Part shown: positions 23,141 to 30,577 of the stretch, piece after piece
How the letters are laid out: every line of letters starts with the position of its first letter
Numbering within the stretch: position 1 is the first letter of the stretch
Source of the DNA: an uncultured Hyphomicrobiales bacterium
GTDB taxonomy: Bacteria > Pseudomonadota > Alphaproteobacteria > Rhizobiales > Beijerinckiaceae
Length of the DNA: 34,232 bases
NCBI GenBank assembly: GCA_903825465.1
Contig: CAIKAR010000113.1
Span: 1 to 34,232 of the forward strand
Direction: 5' to 3'
Made by a program: the position numbers and the translations under genes
The notes under the pieces: generated by a model
Told to the model about the DNA's origin: nothing
Database searches by the model: none
What the model saw: the letters and a program-made list of their open reading frames with translations, nothing else

Positions 23141-23881
23141 CTATTCGAGTCCCAGATAGATGTCGCTCACCTGCTTGTTGGCGCGGATTTCGGCCTCGTT
23201 CCCCTCGGCGATCAGTTCGCCGCGGTGCATGACCGCGACGCGGTCCGCGATCTCGAAGGCGACGTCCATGTCGTGCTCGATCATGACGATGGTCATGTCG
23301 CGCGGCAGCTTGCGCACCATGTCGACAAGCCCCAGCGTTTCGGCCGGGGACAGTCCGGCCGTGGGCTCGTCAAGCAGCAGCAGCCTGGGCGCGGCCGCGA
23401 TCGCCATCACCACTTCCACCTGGCGCTGCTCGCCGTAGGAGAGATTGCGCACCGTTCTGTCAGCCGCGTCGGCGAGGCCCCAATCGGCGAGCAGTCGTGT
23501 CGCGCGGGAGGTTGTTTCCCGATACGAGGCCATCCCCTTGAAAAATCGGAACGTCAGGCGGTCGGCCCCGCAAAGCGCCAGCCGGATGTTGTCCAGCACG
23601 CTCAGGCTCGGCAACAGGTTGGTGATCTGAAACGTGCGCGCCAGGCCGCGGCGAGCGCGGGCGTCCGGCGGCAGCCGCGTGATGTCCTCGCCAAACAGCG
23701 CGACGCGGCCCGACGACGCCAGGATGTTGCCCGAAATCGCGTGGAAGAGCGTCGTGTTGCCCGCACCGTTTGGCCCGAGCAGCACGAGGCGCTGTCCCGC
23801 TTCAACGGACAGCGTGACGCCGCGCAGCGCCTGAACGCCGCCGAAGCTCTTCGTCACGCCTTCAATCGACAGCGCGCTCAT
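23141..23881 (-). CDS. livG: ABC transporter ATP-binding protein LivG, Walker A lysine replaced by Asn
   Basis: A 246-residue LivG-type ATPase. The frame is intact and the signature LSYGEQRQVEV, Walker B LLLLDEPTAGLSPAE and the switch histidine in MIEHDMD are normal. Walker A reads GPNGAGNTT: the lysine that binds the ATP phosphates is Asn42 (codon AAC, 23756-23758). This change usually abolishes ATP hydrolysis at that site. With LivF intact, the pair would have one degenerate site and one that could still work. A sequencing error or a recent mutation is also possible. It overlaps livM (ATGA) and abuts livF. Confidence 0.92.
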   Translation of the reverse strand: MSALSIEGVTKSFGGVQALRGVTLSVEAGQRLVLLGPNGAGNTTLFHAISGNILASSGRVALFGEDITRLPPDARARRGLARTFQITNLLPSLSVLDNIRLALCGADRLTFRFFKGMASYRETTSRATRLLADWGLADAADRTVRNLSYGEQRQVEVVMAIAAAPRLLLLDEPTAGLSPAETLGLVDMVRKLPRDMTIVMIEHDMDVAFEIADRVAVMHRGELIAEGNEAEIRANKQVSDIYLGLE

Positions 23882-24807
23882 GGCTTGCGCTTTCGCGTCG
23901 AAAAATCCGTCCACAGGCCGACGATTCCGCGGGGCGCGAACAGCGTTGTCGCGACGTAGATCACGCCGAGCACGAGCAGCCAGCGCTGTGTGTGCGAGCT
24001 GATGAAGTCCTCGAGGAAAATAATGACGCCGGCGCCGAGCGCCGGGCCGAACAGCGTGCCCGCGCCCCCGGCGATCACCATGATGAGCCCCTCCGCCGAG
24101 GTGACGACATGCAGCGCGTCGGGGCTGACGAAGCGGTTGTTGTAAACGAACAGGCAGCCCGCCAGGCCGGCGAAAAACGCCGATATCGCCATCGCCGCGA
24201 ACTGATGGCGCCAGACGTTGAAGCCCATCGCCCGCATGCGGGTTTCGCTGTCGCGGATGCCGCGCAGGGCGAGGCCGTAGGGCGAGCGCGTCACCGCCCA
24301 CATCGCGAGCGCCGACAGGCCGACAAGCGTCGCGACGAGATAGTAGAACGGCGTCTGATCGGCGAAGGAGATGAGAAAAACCGGGCGCTTGATGCCGGGT
24401 AGTCCGTCGTCGCCGCCGGTCAGCGTGCGCCAGCCGAAGGCGATACCCCAGACCACCTGCGCCAGCGCCAGCGTGATCATCAAAAAATAGCTTCCACGCG
24501 CGCGCAGCGCCAGCAGCGCGAAGACGGCGCCGCCAAGCGTGGCCGCGACAAGCCCCGCGGGGAACGCGATCCACGCGCTGGCGTGCGCGCGCATCAGCAA
24601 CAGCGCCATCGTGTAGCCGCCAAGGCCGAAGAACGCCGCGTGTCCCAGCGAGGCGAGGCCGGCGTAGCCGATCATCAGGTCGAGGCTCATGGCGAACAAG
24701 GCGTAGATCAGCATTTTGGTGAGCAGGCCGACGTAATACGACGGCGCGGCGAAAGGCGCGGCGAGAAAGACCGCGACGATGGCGGAGATGGCGAGCGCCC
24801 GCGCCAT
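23878..24807 (-). CDS. livM: branched-chain-type ABC transporter permease LivM
   Basis: A 309-residue permease with about nine hydrophobic segments and the LivM hallmarks MLIYALFAMSLDLMIGYAGLASLGHAAFFGLGGYT, YFLMITLALAQVVWG, SPYGLALRGIRDSETRMRAMGFNV (the cytoplasmic EAA-like loop that contacts the ATPases) and GGAGTLFGPALGAGVIIFLED. It starts at ATG 24807, or at GTG 24810; either way it overlaps the livH stop, so translation is coupled. It overlaps livG by ATGA. It forms the membrane channel together with LivH. Confidence 0.93.
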   Translation of the reverse strand: MARALAISAIVAVFLAAPFAAPSYYVGLLTKMLIYALFAMSLDLMIGYAGLASLGHAAFFGLGGYTMALLLMRAHASAWIAFPAGLVAATLGGAVFALLALRARGSYFLMITLALAQVVWGIAFGWRTLTGGDDGLPGIKRPVFLISFADQTPFYYLVATLVGLSALAMWAVTRSPYGLALRGIRDSETRMRAMGFNVWRHQFAAMAISAFFAGLAGCLFVYNNRFVSPDALHVVTSAEGLIMVIAGGAGTLFGPALGAGVIIFLEDFISSHTQRWLLVLGVIYVATTLFAPRGIVGLWTDFSTRKRKP

Positions 24808-25658
24808 CACGCCCGTCCAAACAGGCCCGTGGGCCTGAAAGAGAGGATGACCGCCATGGGCACGAAGATCGTGAACAGCGCGAACTCGGGGAAGAAAATC
24901 TTGCCGAAATTGTCAAGGAGGCCAATCAGCAAGCCGCCGACGAGCGCGCCGCGCAGGCTGCCGAGCCCGCCGACGATCACCACCACGAAGGCGAGAAGCA
25001 TGACGTCGAAATCCGCGCCGGGGCTCGCGCCGATGATCGGCCCGCCCAGCACGCCGCCAAGCGCGGCGAGGAACGCGCCGACAGCGAAGACGAGCGTGAA
25101 CAACAGCGAGACATCGATGCCCATGGCGCGCGCGGTTTCGGCGTCGTCGACGCCCGCGCGCAGCATCGCGCCAATTCGCGTGCGCTCCTGAAACCACCAC
25201 AGCGCCGCCGCGACGGCGAGGCCCGCCGCGATCAGCGCGAGCCGGTACTCGGGATAGGACAGCCCGCCGAGATCGATCGATTTGGCGAACAGGGCGGGCT
25301 TTGGCAGCAGGATGGGGTCGCCGCCCCATATCCAAAGGCAAACGTCGCCGATGATGAACAGGAAGCCAAACGTCAGCAGCGTCTGCGGCAATTCGTCGAG
25401 GTGGAAGCGCCGCAGGAAGAACCGCTCCATCACCGCGCCGAGCGCCGCCACGATCAGCGGCGCGACGACAAGCGCCAGCGCCCAACTGCCCGTCGTTTGA
25501 ATCACCGTGGAGCCGATATACGCGCCCAGCAAATAATACGAGCCGTGCGTCAAGTTGAGGATTTTCATCAACCCGTAGATCAGCGACAGGCCCGCCGCGA
25601 GGAGAAACAGCAGCATTCCCAGCGACACGCCGTTGAGCGTGTGGATCACCCAGATCAT
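24807..25658 (-). CDS. livH: branched-chain-type ABC transporter permease LivH
   Basis: A 283-residue permease with about eight hydrophobic segments. The LivH signatures GVSLGMLLFLLAAGLSLIYGLMKILNLTHGSYYLLGAYIG, LPQTLLTFGFLFIIGD, RTRIGAMLRAGVDDAETARAMGID (ATPase-contact loop) and VVVIVGGLGSLRGALVGGLLIGLLDNFG are clear. It follows livK after 25 bp and overlaps livM. It is one half of the inner-membrane channel. Confidence 0.93.
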   Translation of the reverse strand: MIWVIHTLNGVSLGMLLFLLAAGLSLIYGLMKILNLTHGSYYLLGAYIGSTVIQTTGSWALALVVAPLIVAALGAVMERFFLRRFHLDELPQTLLTFGFLFIIGDVCLWIWGGDPILLPKPALFAKSIDLGGLSYPEYRLALIAAGLAVAAALWWFQERTRIGAMLRAGVDDAETARAMGIDVSLLFTLVFAVGAFLAALGGVLGGPIIGASPGADFDVMLLAFVVVIVGGLGSLRGALVGGLLIGLLDNFGKIFFPEFALFTIFVPMAVILSFRPTGLFGRA

Positions 25659-25683
25659 GTTCCGCGATCCGCGTCTCCCGCCG

Positions 25684-26970
25684 CTACTTTTTTTCGAGCA
25701 CCTTGGCGCAATCGGTCAACGAGCCCTTCAGTTCCGCGTAGCGGTACTTGTAGGATTCGTATTGCTCGAATGTCAGCGGCCAGAACTGGTCGATGTTGGG
25801 ATAGGTCGCGACCACCGAGTTGACGTAGCCGTCGCCGGCCTTCTCGGTTTGGCGCACGTACATCGACTGGATGACTTGCCCGTATTTATCGAGCGCGATG
25901 GGGCCCTTCGGCGAATCGAACTTCACCGCCTTCAGCGCCTCGATGAACTTCGGCGCGTTCTCCACATTGCCGCCGACCGCGGCGGCCGCGTCGCCGAAGG
26001 CTTTCGCGCCCACCCATCCGTCGGGCGCGTTGTCGCTTGGCTGGTGCTTTACGCGCGCGAAATACGCCTTGACGAAAGCGTCGTTCATCGGGGACTTGAT
26101 GGGCGAGGCGTAGTGCAGCGTCGAGTATATGCCGATGGCGGAATCGCCGAGTTGCGGCAGGAAGGGCTCGTAAACCGACTGCGCGTAGATATCCATGACG
26201 GGCAGCTTGTCCTTCAGTCCGAGTTCGACGAACTGCTTGATGAAGCGGAGGCCGCCGCCGCCGGGCAGGAACATCGCCACCGCGTCGGCCTTGCGGTCGA
26301 GATTGGTCGCGTAAGGGCCGAAATCCGTGGTGTTCAGCGGCGGGTATTGCTCCTGCGTCACCTTGCCGCCGAGGCGGCACAGGGCGTCGGCGAAGCCGCC
26401 GATGGTGTCGAAGCCGCCGGCGTAGTCCGACGCCAGCACCGCGATGTTCTTCCAGCCTTTCTTGACCATGAAGTCGGCGGCCGCGGCCGACGGCGTGCGG
26501 CCGTTCTGCGATGTCCGCACCAGATAGGGGTTGGCGAGCGGCCCGGGCATGGTGAGTTCGTTCGCGCCGGCGTCGCAGGTGATGATGAAGGGCACTTTCT
26601 TGTCGCGGGCGTAGTCGTTGATCGCCAACGCGACCGCGGAGCTGACGATGCCCATGATCATCTGCGCGCCGTCGCGCTCGACGAGCTTTTGCGCCTTGGT
26701 CAGGCCGACATCGGGCTTGCCCTGGCTGTCCTCGACGATCAATTCGATCTTGCGGCCCGCGACCTCGTAGTGGATGGACTCGAGATACATCTTCGCGCCC
26801 GTCACACATTCCTCGCCGCTCGGCGCGAAGCCGCCGGTTGTGGGAACGATGAAGCCGATCTTGATTGGAGTCTTGGTCTGCGCGCCCGCGCCGGCGAGCG
26901 GCAGTCCGGCGCAGACCATCGCCGCGAGTCCCGCGCGGAGTGTTCTTCTGAGCGTCGTCGAAATGGCCAT
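25684..26970 (-). CDS. ABC transporter periplasmic binding protein, LivK-like
   Basis: A 428-residue Leu/Ile/Val-binding-type (Peripla_BP_6) receptor. The signal peptide runs to about residue 30 (AGAGAQ), then PIKIGFIVPTTGGFAPSGEECVTGAKMYLESI opens the mature domain. AQMIMGIVSSAVALAINDYA, VPFIITCDAGANELTM and NIAVLASDYAGGFDTIGGFADA are family segments. The length and the amide/aromatic-acid receptor-like features fit binding of an aromatic or other organic compound better than an amino acid, but this is inference. GGAGGG precedes the ATG. It sits between the LLM monooxygenase gene (60 bp upstream) and livH (25 bp downstream). Confidence 0.9.
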   Translation of the reverse strand: MAISTTLRRTLRAGLAAMVCAGLPLAGAGAQTKTPIKIGFIVPTTGGFAPSGEECVTGAKMYLESIHYEVAGRKIELIVEDSQGKPDVGLTKAQKLVERDGAQMIMGIVSSAVALAINDYARDKKVPFIITCDAGANELTMPGPLANPYLVRTSQNGRTPSAAAADFMVKKGWKNIAVLASDYAGGFDTIGGFADALCRLGGKVTQEQYPPLNTTDFGPYATNLDRKADAVAMFLPGGGGLRFIKQFVELGLKDKLPVMDIYAQSVYEPFLPQLGDSAIGIYSTLHYASPIKSPMNDAFVKAYFARVKHQPSDNAPDGWVGAKAFGDAAAAVGGNVENAPKFIEALKAVKFDSPKGPIALDKYGQVIQSMYVRQTEKAGDGYVNSVVATYPNIDQFWPLTFEQYESYKYRYAELKGSLTDCAKVLEKK

Positions 26971-27030
26971 GTATCCCTCCCCCGATATTTTCAACAGCCA
27001 CGCGCCGGAGCGCGGCCGCCCCAAGTCCCG

Positions 27031-28308
27031 TCAGCCTGAAACCCCTTGTCCGCCGAGCGCGGGCATCAACGGCCCGTCGGACTTCAGCCTTGTCGTCGAG
27101 CGCAAAACATATTCCTCCGGCGGCGCGCCTGGGACTTCGCAAGGGAATCCCGACACTGTCGCGCCCGGAAAGGCCTCCTTCAGCCTTGGGTAGACGTAGC
27201 GGGCGAAATTGCGAATGCCGGCGGCGGCGGCGTCGTGTTCGAGGAAGCCCGCCTGTCCCATGTTCAACAAGTGGCCGTAGCCGCCAACGTGCTCGTAGTG
27301 GCGTTTGATCTGGTGGAACACCTGATCGGGAGTGCCGGCGAACATGAAGCCGGAGCGGATCGCGGCTTCCACGCTCGCGCCCTTGGCGAAGGCGCTGAGC
27401 GGATGTTCGGCCCCGCGCAGCATCGCCACGTTGCCGGCGACCGGCGTGTAGCCCGGCGGGTTGGCGTATTGCGGCGCGACCTTGTTCGCGGTGACGTACC
27501 ACAAAAGTTTTTCCGCGCCCTCGTGCGCCTCTTTCTCGTTGTCGCCGACGTAGACCAGCGCGGCGTAGGCGAGCCGGTTGATCGGGATGTCGGCGCCGCG
27601 GCCGGCCTTGCGCCACGCCGCGCGATAGGAATCGTAGATTTTGCGGGTCGCCTCGTAGCCGGTGAGAAACGTCGCCTGAACATAGCCATGCGCGCCGACT
27701 TCCGCCGCGCCGCCCGCCGATGTCGTGGACACCCAGACCGGCGGATGCGGGGCCTGATAAGGGCGCGGCCAGATGTTGATGTTGCGATGATGGAAGAAGC
27801 GGCCTTCGTGGCTGAACGGCCCGTCATGCTGTTGCCAGGTCTTGACGATAAGGTCGAGCGCTTCCCAGAAGCGCTCGTTCATGCGCACGGGATTGCTGTT
27901 GGCGGGCGAAATCTCGTAGGGCACGCCGCGCACGAAGCCCGCTTCCAGACGGCCTTTCGACAACACGTCGATCAACGCCATCTCCTCGGCGACGCGCACG
28001 GGTTGACGGCGGTTGGCGACGGGATTGCCGAGGATCAGCAGGCGCGCGCGCGGCGTCAGCCGCGCCAGGGCGGCGAGCATCAAGGGCGCGGCGGGATCGA
28101 CGCAGGTCGCGGTCTGGTGATGCTCGTTGAGCATGATCTCCAGACCCTCTTCGTCGGCGATCTGCCACTCCATCAGGTAGCGGTCGTAGAGCGCCGCGCC
28201 CTTGACGGGATCGTAGTTGCGGTTGGGCAGGCTGACGCGGATCGAGGGATAGGTGTCCGCCGGCGGGAGATAGGGATAGGCGGTTTCGCTGAAATGCCAG
28301 GCTTGCAT
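27031..28308 (-). CDS. LLM-class flavin-dependent monooxygenase in the Liv operon
   Basis: A 425-residue luciferase-fold enzyme starting MQAWHFSETAYPYLPPADTY. Key segments are EEGLEIMLNEHHQTATC (EHH-type active-site region), ARLLILGNPVANRRQPVRVAEEMALIDVLSKGRLEAGFVRG, RFWEALDLIVKTWQ, RPYQAPHPPVWVSTTSAGGAAEVG and FMFAGTPDQVFHQIKRHYE. It should be an FMNH2-dependent monooxygenase. GGAG precedes the ATG. It lies second in a minus-strand operon, 33 bp after an alpha/beta hydrolase gene and 60 bp before livK, so it probably acts on the compound imported by the Liv system. No flavin reductase is present in the operon. Confidence 0.9.
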   Translation of the reverse strand: MQAWHFSETAYPYLPPADTYPSIRVSLPNRNYDPVKGAALYDRYLMEWQIADEEGLEIMLNEHHQTATCVDPAAPLMLAALARLTPRARLLILGNPVANRRQPVRVAEEMALIDVLSKGRLEAGFVRGVPYEISPANSNPVRMNERFWEALDLIVKTWQQHDGPFSHEGRFFHHRNINIWPRPYQAPHPPVWVSTTSAGGAAEVGAHGYVQATFLTGYEATRKIYDSYRAAWRKAGRGADIPINRLAYAALVYVGDNEKEAHEGAEKLLWYVTANKVAPQYANPPGYTPVAGNVAMLRGAEHPLSAFAKGASVEAAIRSGFMFAGTPDQVFHQIKRHYEHVGGYGHLLNMGQAGFLEHDAAAAGIRNFARYVYPRLKEAFPGATVSGFPCEVPGAPPEEYVLRSTTRLKSDGPLMPALGGQGVSG

Positions 28309-28341
28309 GTCGGGCTCCTTGGCCGGCGGCGCGTGGCGGCC

Positions 28342-29115
28342 TCAGGCCGCTAGAAAGTCGAGCGTCGCCTTCGCGAAAGCGCCCGGCGCCTCGATGTGCG
28401 GGAGATGCCCCGCCTCGGGAATGGTCGCGATGGCGGCGCCCTTCACCAGCGCCGCGTAGCGCTCGATGTAGGCGGCGCTCAAAAGCCCGTCGCTCGCTCC
28501 GCGCATGAACAGCGTCGGCGACGCCACGCGATGCAAGCGGCGCGGCAGCTTCTCGTTGTGCATGTAGGGCTCCCACGCCAGTAGCGCGAGCGTCTCGCGG
28601 TTGCGCAGTTGTATCGACAATTCCTCGTCGCTCAGCTTCGACGGATCGAACGCGAATTTGGCGGGATCGTGGAACCCCAATTTCGCCACGTCGGCCGCCG
28701 GCAGCGTGAAAATGTCGGGGATGTCGAGCTTGTCGGCGGGGCCGGTTTTCACGCCGATGGGGCCGACGAGCGCGGCCTTGCCGAAACGCTCCGGCGCCAT
28801 GGTCATCATCTCGGCGGAAATCCAGCCGCCGATCGAACAGCCGACAAGGTCGACCTTCGTCAAGCTCAGCTTGTCCATCAGTTCAAGGTAGATGATCGCG
28901 ATGTCGGCGACGTTGTCGATCCAGTCGGGCAACGTGGATTTGCCGAAGCCGGGATGCGAGGGGCAAATCAGGCGGCGGTTGGCTGACAACGCGGCCACAT
29001 AGGGGTCGCCGGCGCGGAATCCGTCGCCCGCGTGCAGGAACAGCAGCGGCGCGCCGGCGCCGTCTTCGTGGACTTCGAGTTCGCATCCCGCGATGGCGAT
29101 TGTCGTGCGCCGCAC
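28342..29115 (-). CDS. alpha/beta hydrolase, first gene of the Liv operon
   Basis: A 257-residue cytoplasmic alpha/beta hydrolase with Ser94 in the GCSIGG elbow, Asp209 (GASDGLL) and His237 (EAGHLPHIE). The oxyanion segment is FLHAGDGF, and the overall layout resembles carbon-carbon bond (meta-cleavage product) hydrolases and small esterases. It would cleave an ester, lactone or C-C bond generated by the neighbouring monooxygenase; this is inference. The GTG start at 29115 is chosen because GGGAGGA lies just upstream. A promoter-like pair (29141-29169, minus strand) precedes it. Confidence 0.88.
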   Translation of the reverse strand: MRRTTIAIAGCELEVHEDGAGAPLLFLHAGDGFRAGDPYVAALSANRRLICPSHPGFGKSTLPDWIDNVADIAIIYLELMDKLSLTKVDLVGCSIGGWISAEMMTMAPERFGKAALVGPIGVKTGPADKLDIPDIFTLPAADVAKLGFHDPAKFAFDPSKLSDEELSIQLRNRETLALLAWEPYMHNEKLPRRLHRVASPTLFMRGASDGLLSAAYIERYAALVKGAAIATIPEAGHLPHIEAPGAFAKATLDFLAA

Positions 29116-29140
29116 AGGCGTCCTCCCTTTGCTTTCCGCG

Positions 29141-29169
29141 ATCTTGCCCGCGCTGCGGCCCGAATGCAA
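29141..29169 (-). promoter_or_regulatory. candidate promoter of the hydrolase-LLM-Liv operon
   Basis: On the minus strand TTGCAT (29164-29169) and CAAGAT (29141-29146) are separated by 17 bases, 25 bases before the GTG start at 29115. Confidence 0.45.
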
Positions 29170-29171
29170 CC

Positions 29172-29190
29172 GTTCGTCCGCGGCGCGAAC
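29172..29190. promoter_or_regulatory. candidate operator between divergent promoters
   Basis: GTTCG and CGAAC flank a nine-base centre containing CCGCGG. The palindrome fills the space between the two proposed -35 elements, the position expected for a shared regulator's binding site. No regulator gene is present in the window. Confidence 0.3.
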
Positions 29191-29220
29191 TTGACACCTC
29201 GCGAACCCGGACCGTAGTTG
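29191..29220 (+). promoter_or_regulatory. candidate promoter of the MFS gene, TTGACA-18-TAGTTG
   Basis: A perfect TTGACA (29191-29196) lies 18 bases before TAGTTG (29215-29220), 26 bases before the GTG start at 29247. Confidence 0.5.
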
Positions 29221-29246
29221 GCGGCGCGTCGAAGGGAGTGGATTTG

Positions 29247-30506
29247 GTGGCCGGCGAAAACGAGACGACTTCGACGCCCGCGGCGCCGGTCGGCGGCGCG
29301 CCCGACCGACAGGTGGCCCTTTCCTGGAACCAGTTTCTCTCGACCTACCTTCCCGCCCTCATTTACGCGCTCGGCGCGGGGATCGCGCTGCCGGCCGTGC
29401 CGACATTGGCGAAATCCTTCAACGTCGGCTTTGGCGTCGCCAGCGGCGTTGTCACCGCGTTCCTGCTCGGCAACCTCGCGGGCACGATTCCCTCGGGTTG
29501 GCTGATCGACCGATTCGGCCGGCGGTCGGTGATGATCGCCGGACCGTTGTTGACGTCCGCCACGGCGCTCACGGTCTGGTTCGCGCATTCGTTCCCGGAA
29601 TTGCTGATCCTGCGCTTCCTCTCCGGCTGCGCGGCGCAGATGTGGGTCATGGGGCGTCTCGCGGGCATTTCGCAAAACGCGCCGGCGAGCCAGCGCGGCA
29701 AGCTTGTCAGTTGGATGTTTGGCATGGACAACACCGGCAAGCTCGCCGGACCTGTGCTTGGCGGCTATATCGCAAGCGAATGGAGCCCGACGGCGCCGTT
29801 CCTGGCCTATTCGGCGATCGCGCTTGTCGCGCTCGCGTTGACGCTGACATTCGGCGATCTGCGCGCCGAAAGCGTCAAGCGGGCGGCGCCGACCCCCAGC
29901 GCGGCGGCGAGACAACTTTCATTGTGGCAAGTCATTGTGCCGCGTCTCGTTTATTTCGGCGTCGCGCTGTTCGCGGGCCTCACCCGCGGACCGGTCACGG
30001 CCGACCTCCTGCATCTCTACGCGGCGTTTGAATACGCGCTGGGCCCGGCGCAAATCGGCTATCTCGCCACGGGAGCGGCGTTGATCTCGTGGCCCATCGG
30101 CTTCATCGCCGGCTGGATTCTCGACCGCTTCGGCCGCAAGCGCACCATGGTGCCGGGCTTCACAGGGGTCTCGATTTCGATGGCGCTGCTCGCGGCCTCG
30201 GCTTACGGGCATTTCACCTACGCGTGGTACGTGGGCCTGTTCTTCCTCGCGGTGGCGACCCAATCGCTCACCGGAGGGTCCGTGCAAACAGTCGGCGCCG
30301 ATGTCGCACCGCCCGAGGCGCGGGGCCTTTTTCTGGGCATCTGGCGCTTCACCGGGCAGGGAGGCCAGGCGATCGGCCCCATCATTTTCGCGGCGCTCGC
30401 CGCGCAGGTGAGTTATGGCTCGGCGTTTTTGTTCACGGCGGGCTGCGCGGCCTGCGTGGCGGCGCTGCTGATTTTCTTCGTGCCGGAAACCCGCGCCAGA
30501 CATTGA
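29247..30506 (+). CDS. MFS transporter
   Basis: A 419-residue major facilitator with about twelve hydrophobic segments in two related halves. The cytoplasmic loop motif appears in both: GWLIDRFGRRSVMIAG in the first half and GWILDRFGRKRTMVPG in the second. The N-terminus is a short polar extension before the first helix. GAAGGGAG at 29231-29238 supports the GTG start at 29247; TTG 29244 is nearly as good. It shares a divergent promoter region with the hydrolase-LLM-Liv operon and precedes an LLM monooxygenase gene by 71 bp. Import of a substrate or export of a product is possible; specificity cannot be told. Confidence 0.9.
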   Translation: MAGENETTSTPAAPVGGAPDRQVALSWNQFLSTYLPALIYALGAGIALPAVPTLAKSFNVGFGVASGVVTAFLLGNLAGTIPSGWLIDRFGRRSVMIAGPLLTSATALTVWFAHSFPELLILRFLSGCAAQMWVMGRLAGISQNAPASQRGKLVSWMFGMDNTGKLAGPVLGGYIASEWSPTAPFLAYSAIALVALALTLTFGDLRAESVKRAAPTPSAAARQLSLWQVIVPRLVYFGVALFAGLTRGPVTADLLHLYAAFEYALGPAQIGYLATGAALISWPIGFIAGWILDRFGRKRTMVPGFTGVSISMALLAASAYGHFTYAWYVGLFFLAVATQSLTGGSVQTVGADVAPPEARGLFLGIWRFTGQGGQAIGPIIFAALAAQVSYGSAFLFTAGCAACVAALLIFFVPETRARH

Positions 30507-30577
30507 GCGCGGCGATTCGACCGCTTGACCGGAGCGACAATCGGCGCCGCGAGTAAATGGAAACCGGAGGAAACGCG

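Noticed and set aside
25684-26970. Assigning the Liv system to leucine, isoleucine and valine uptake
   Set aside because: The operon also encodes an LLM monooxygenase and a hydrolase, which points to another substrate; the binding residues cannot be judged by eye.
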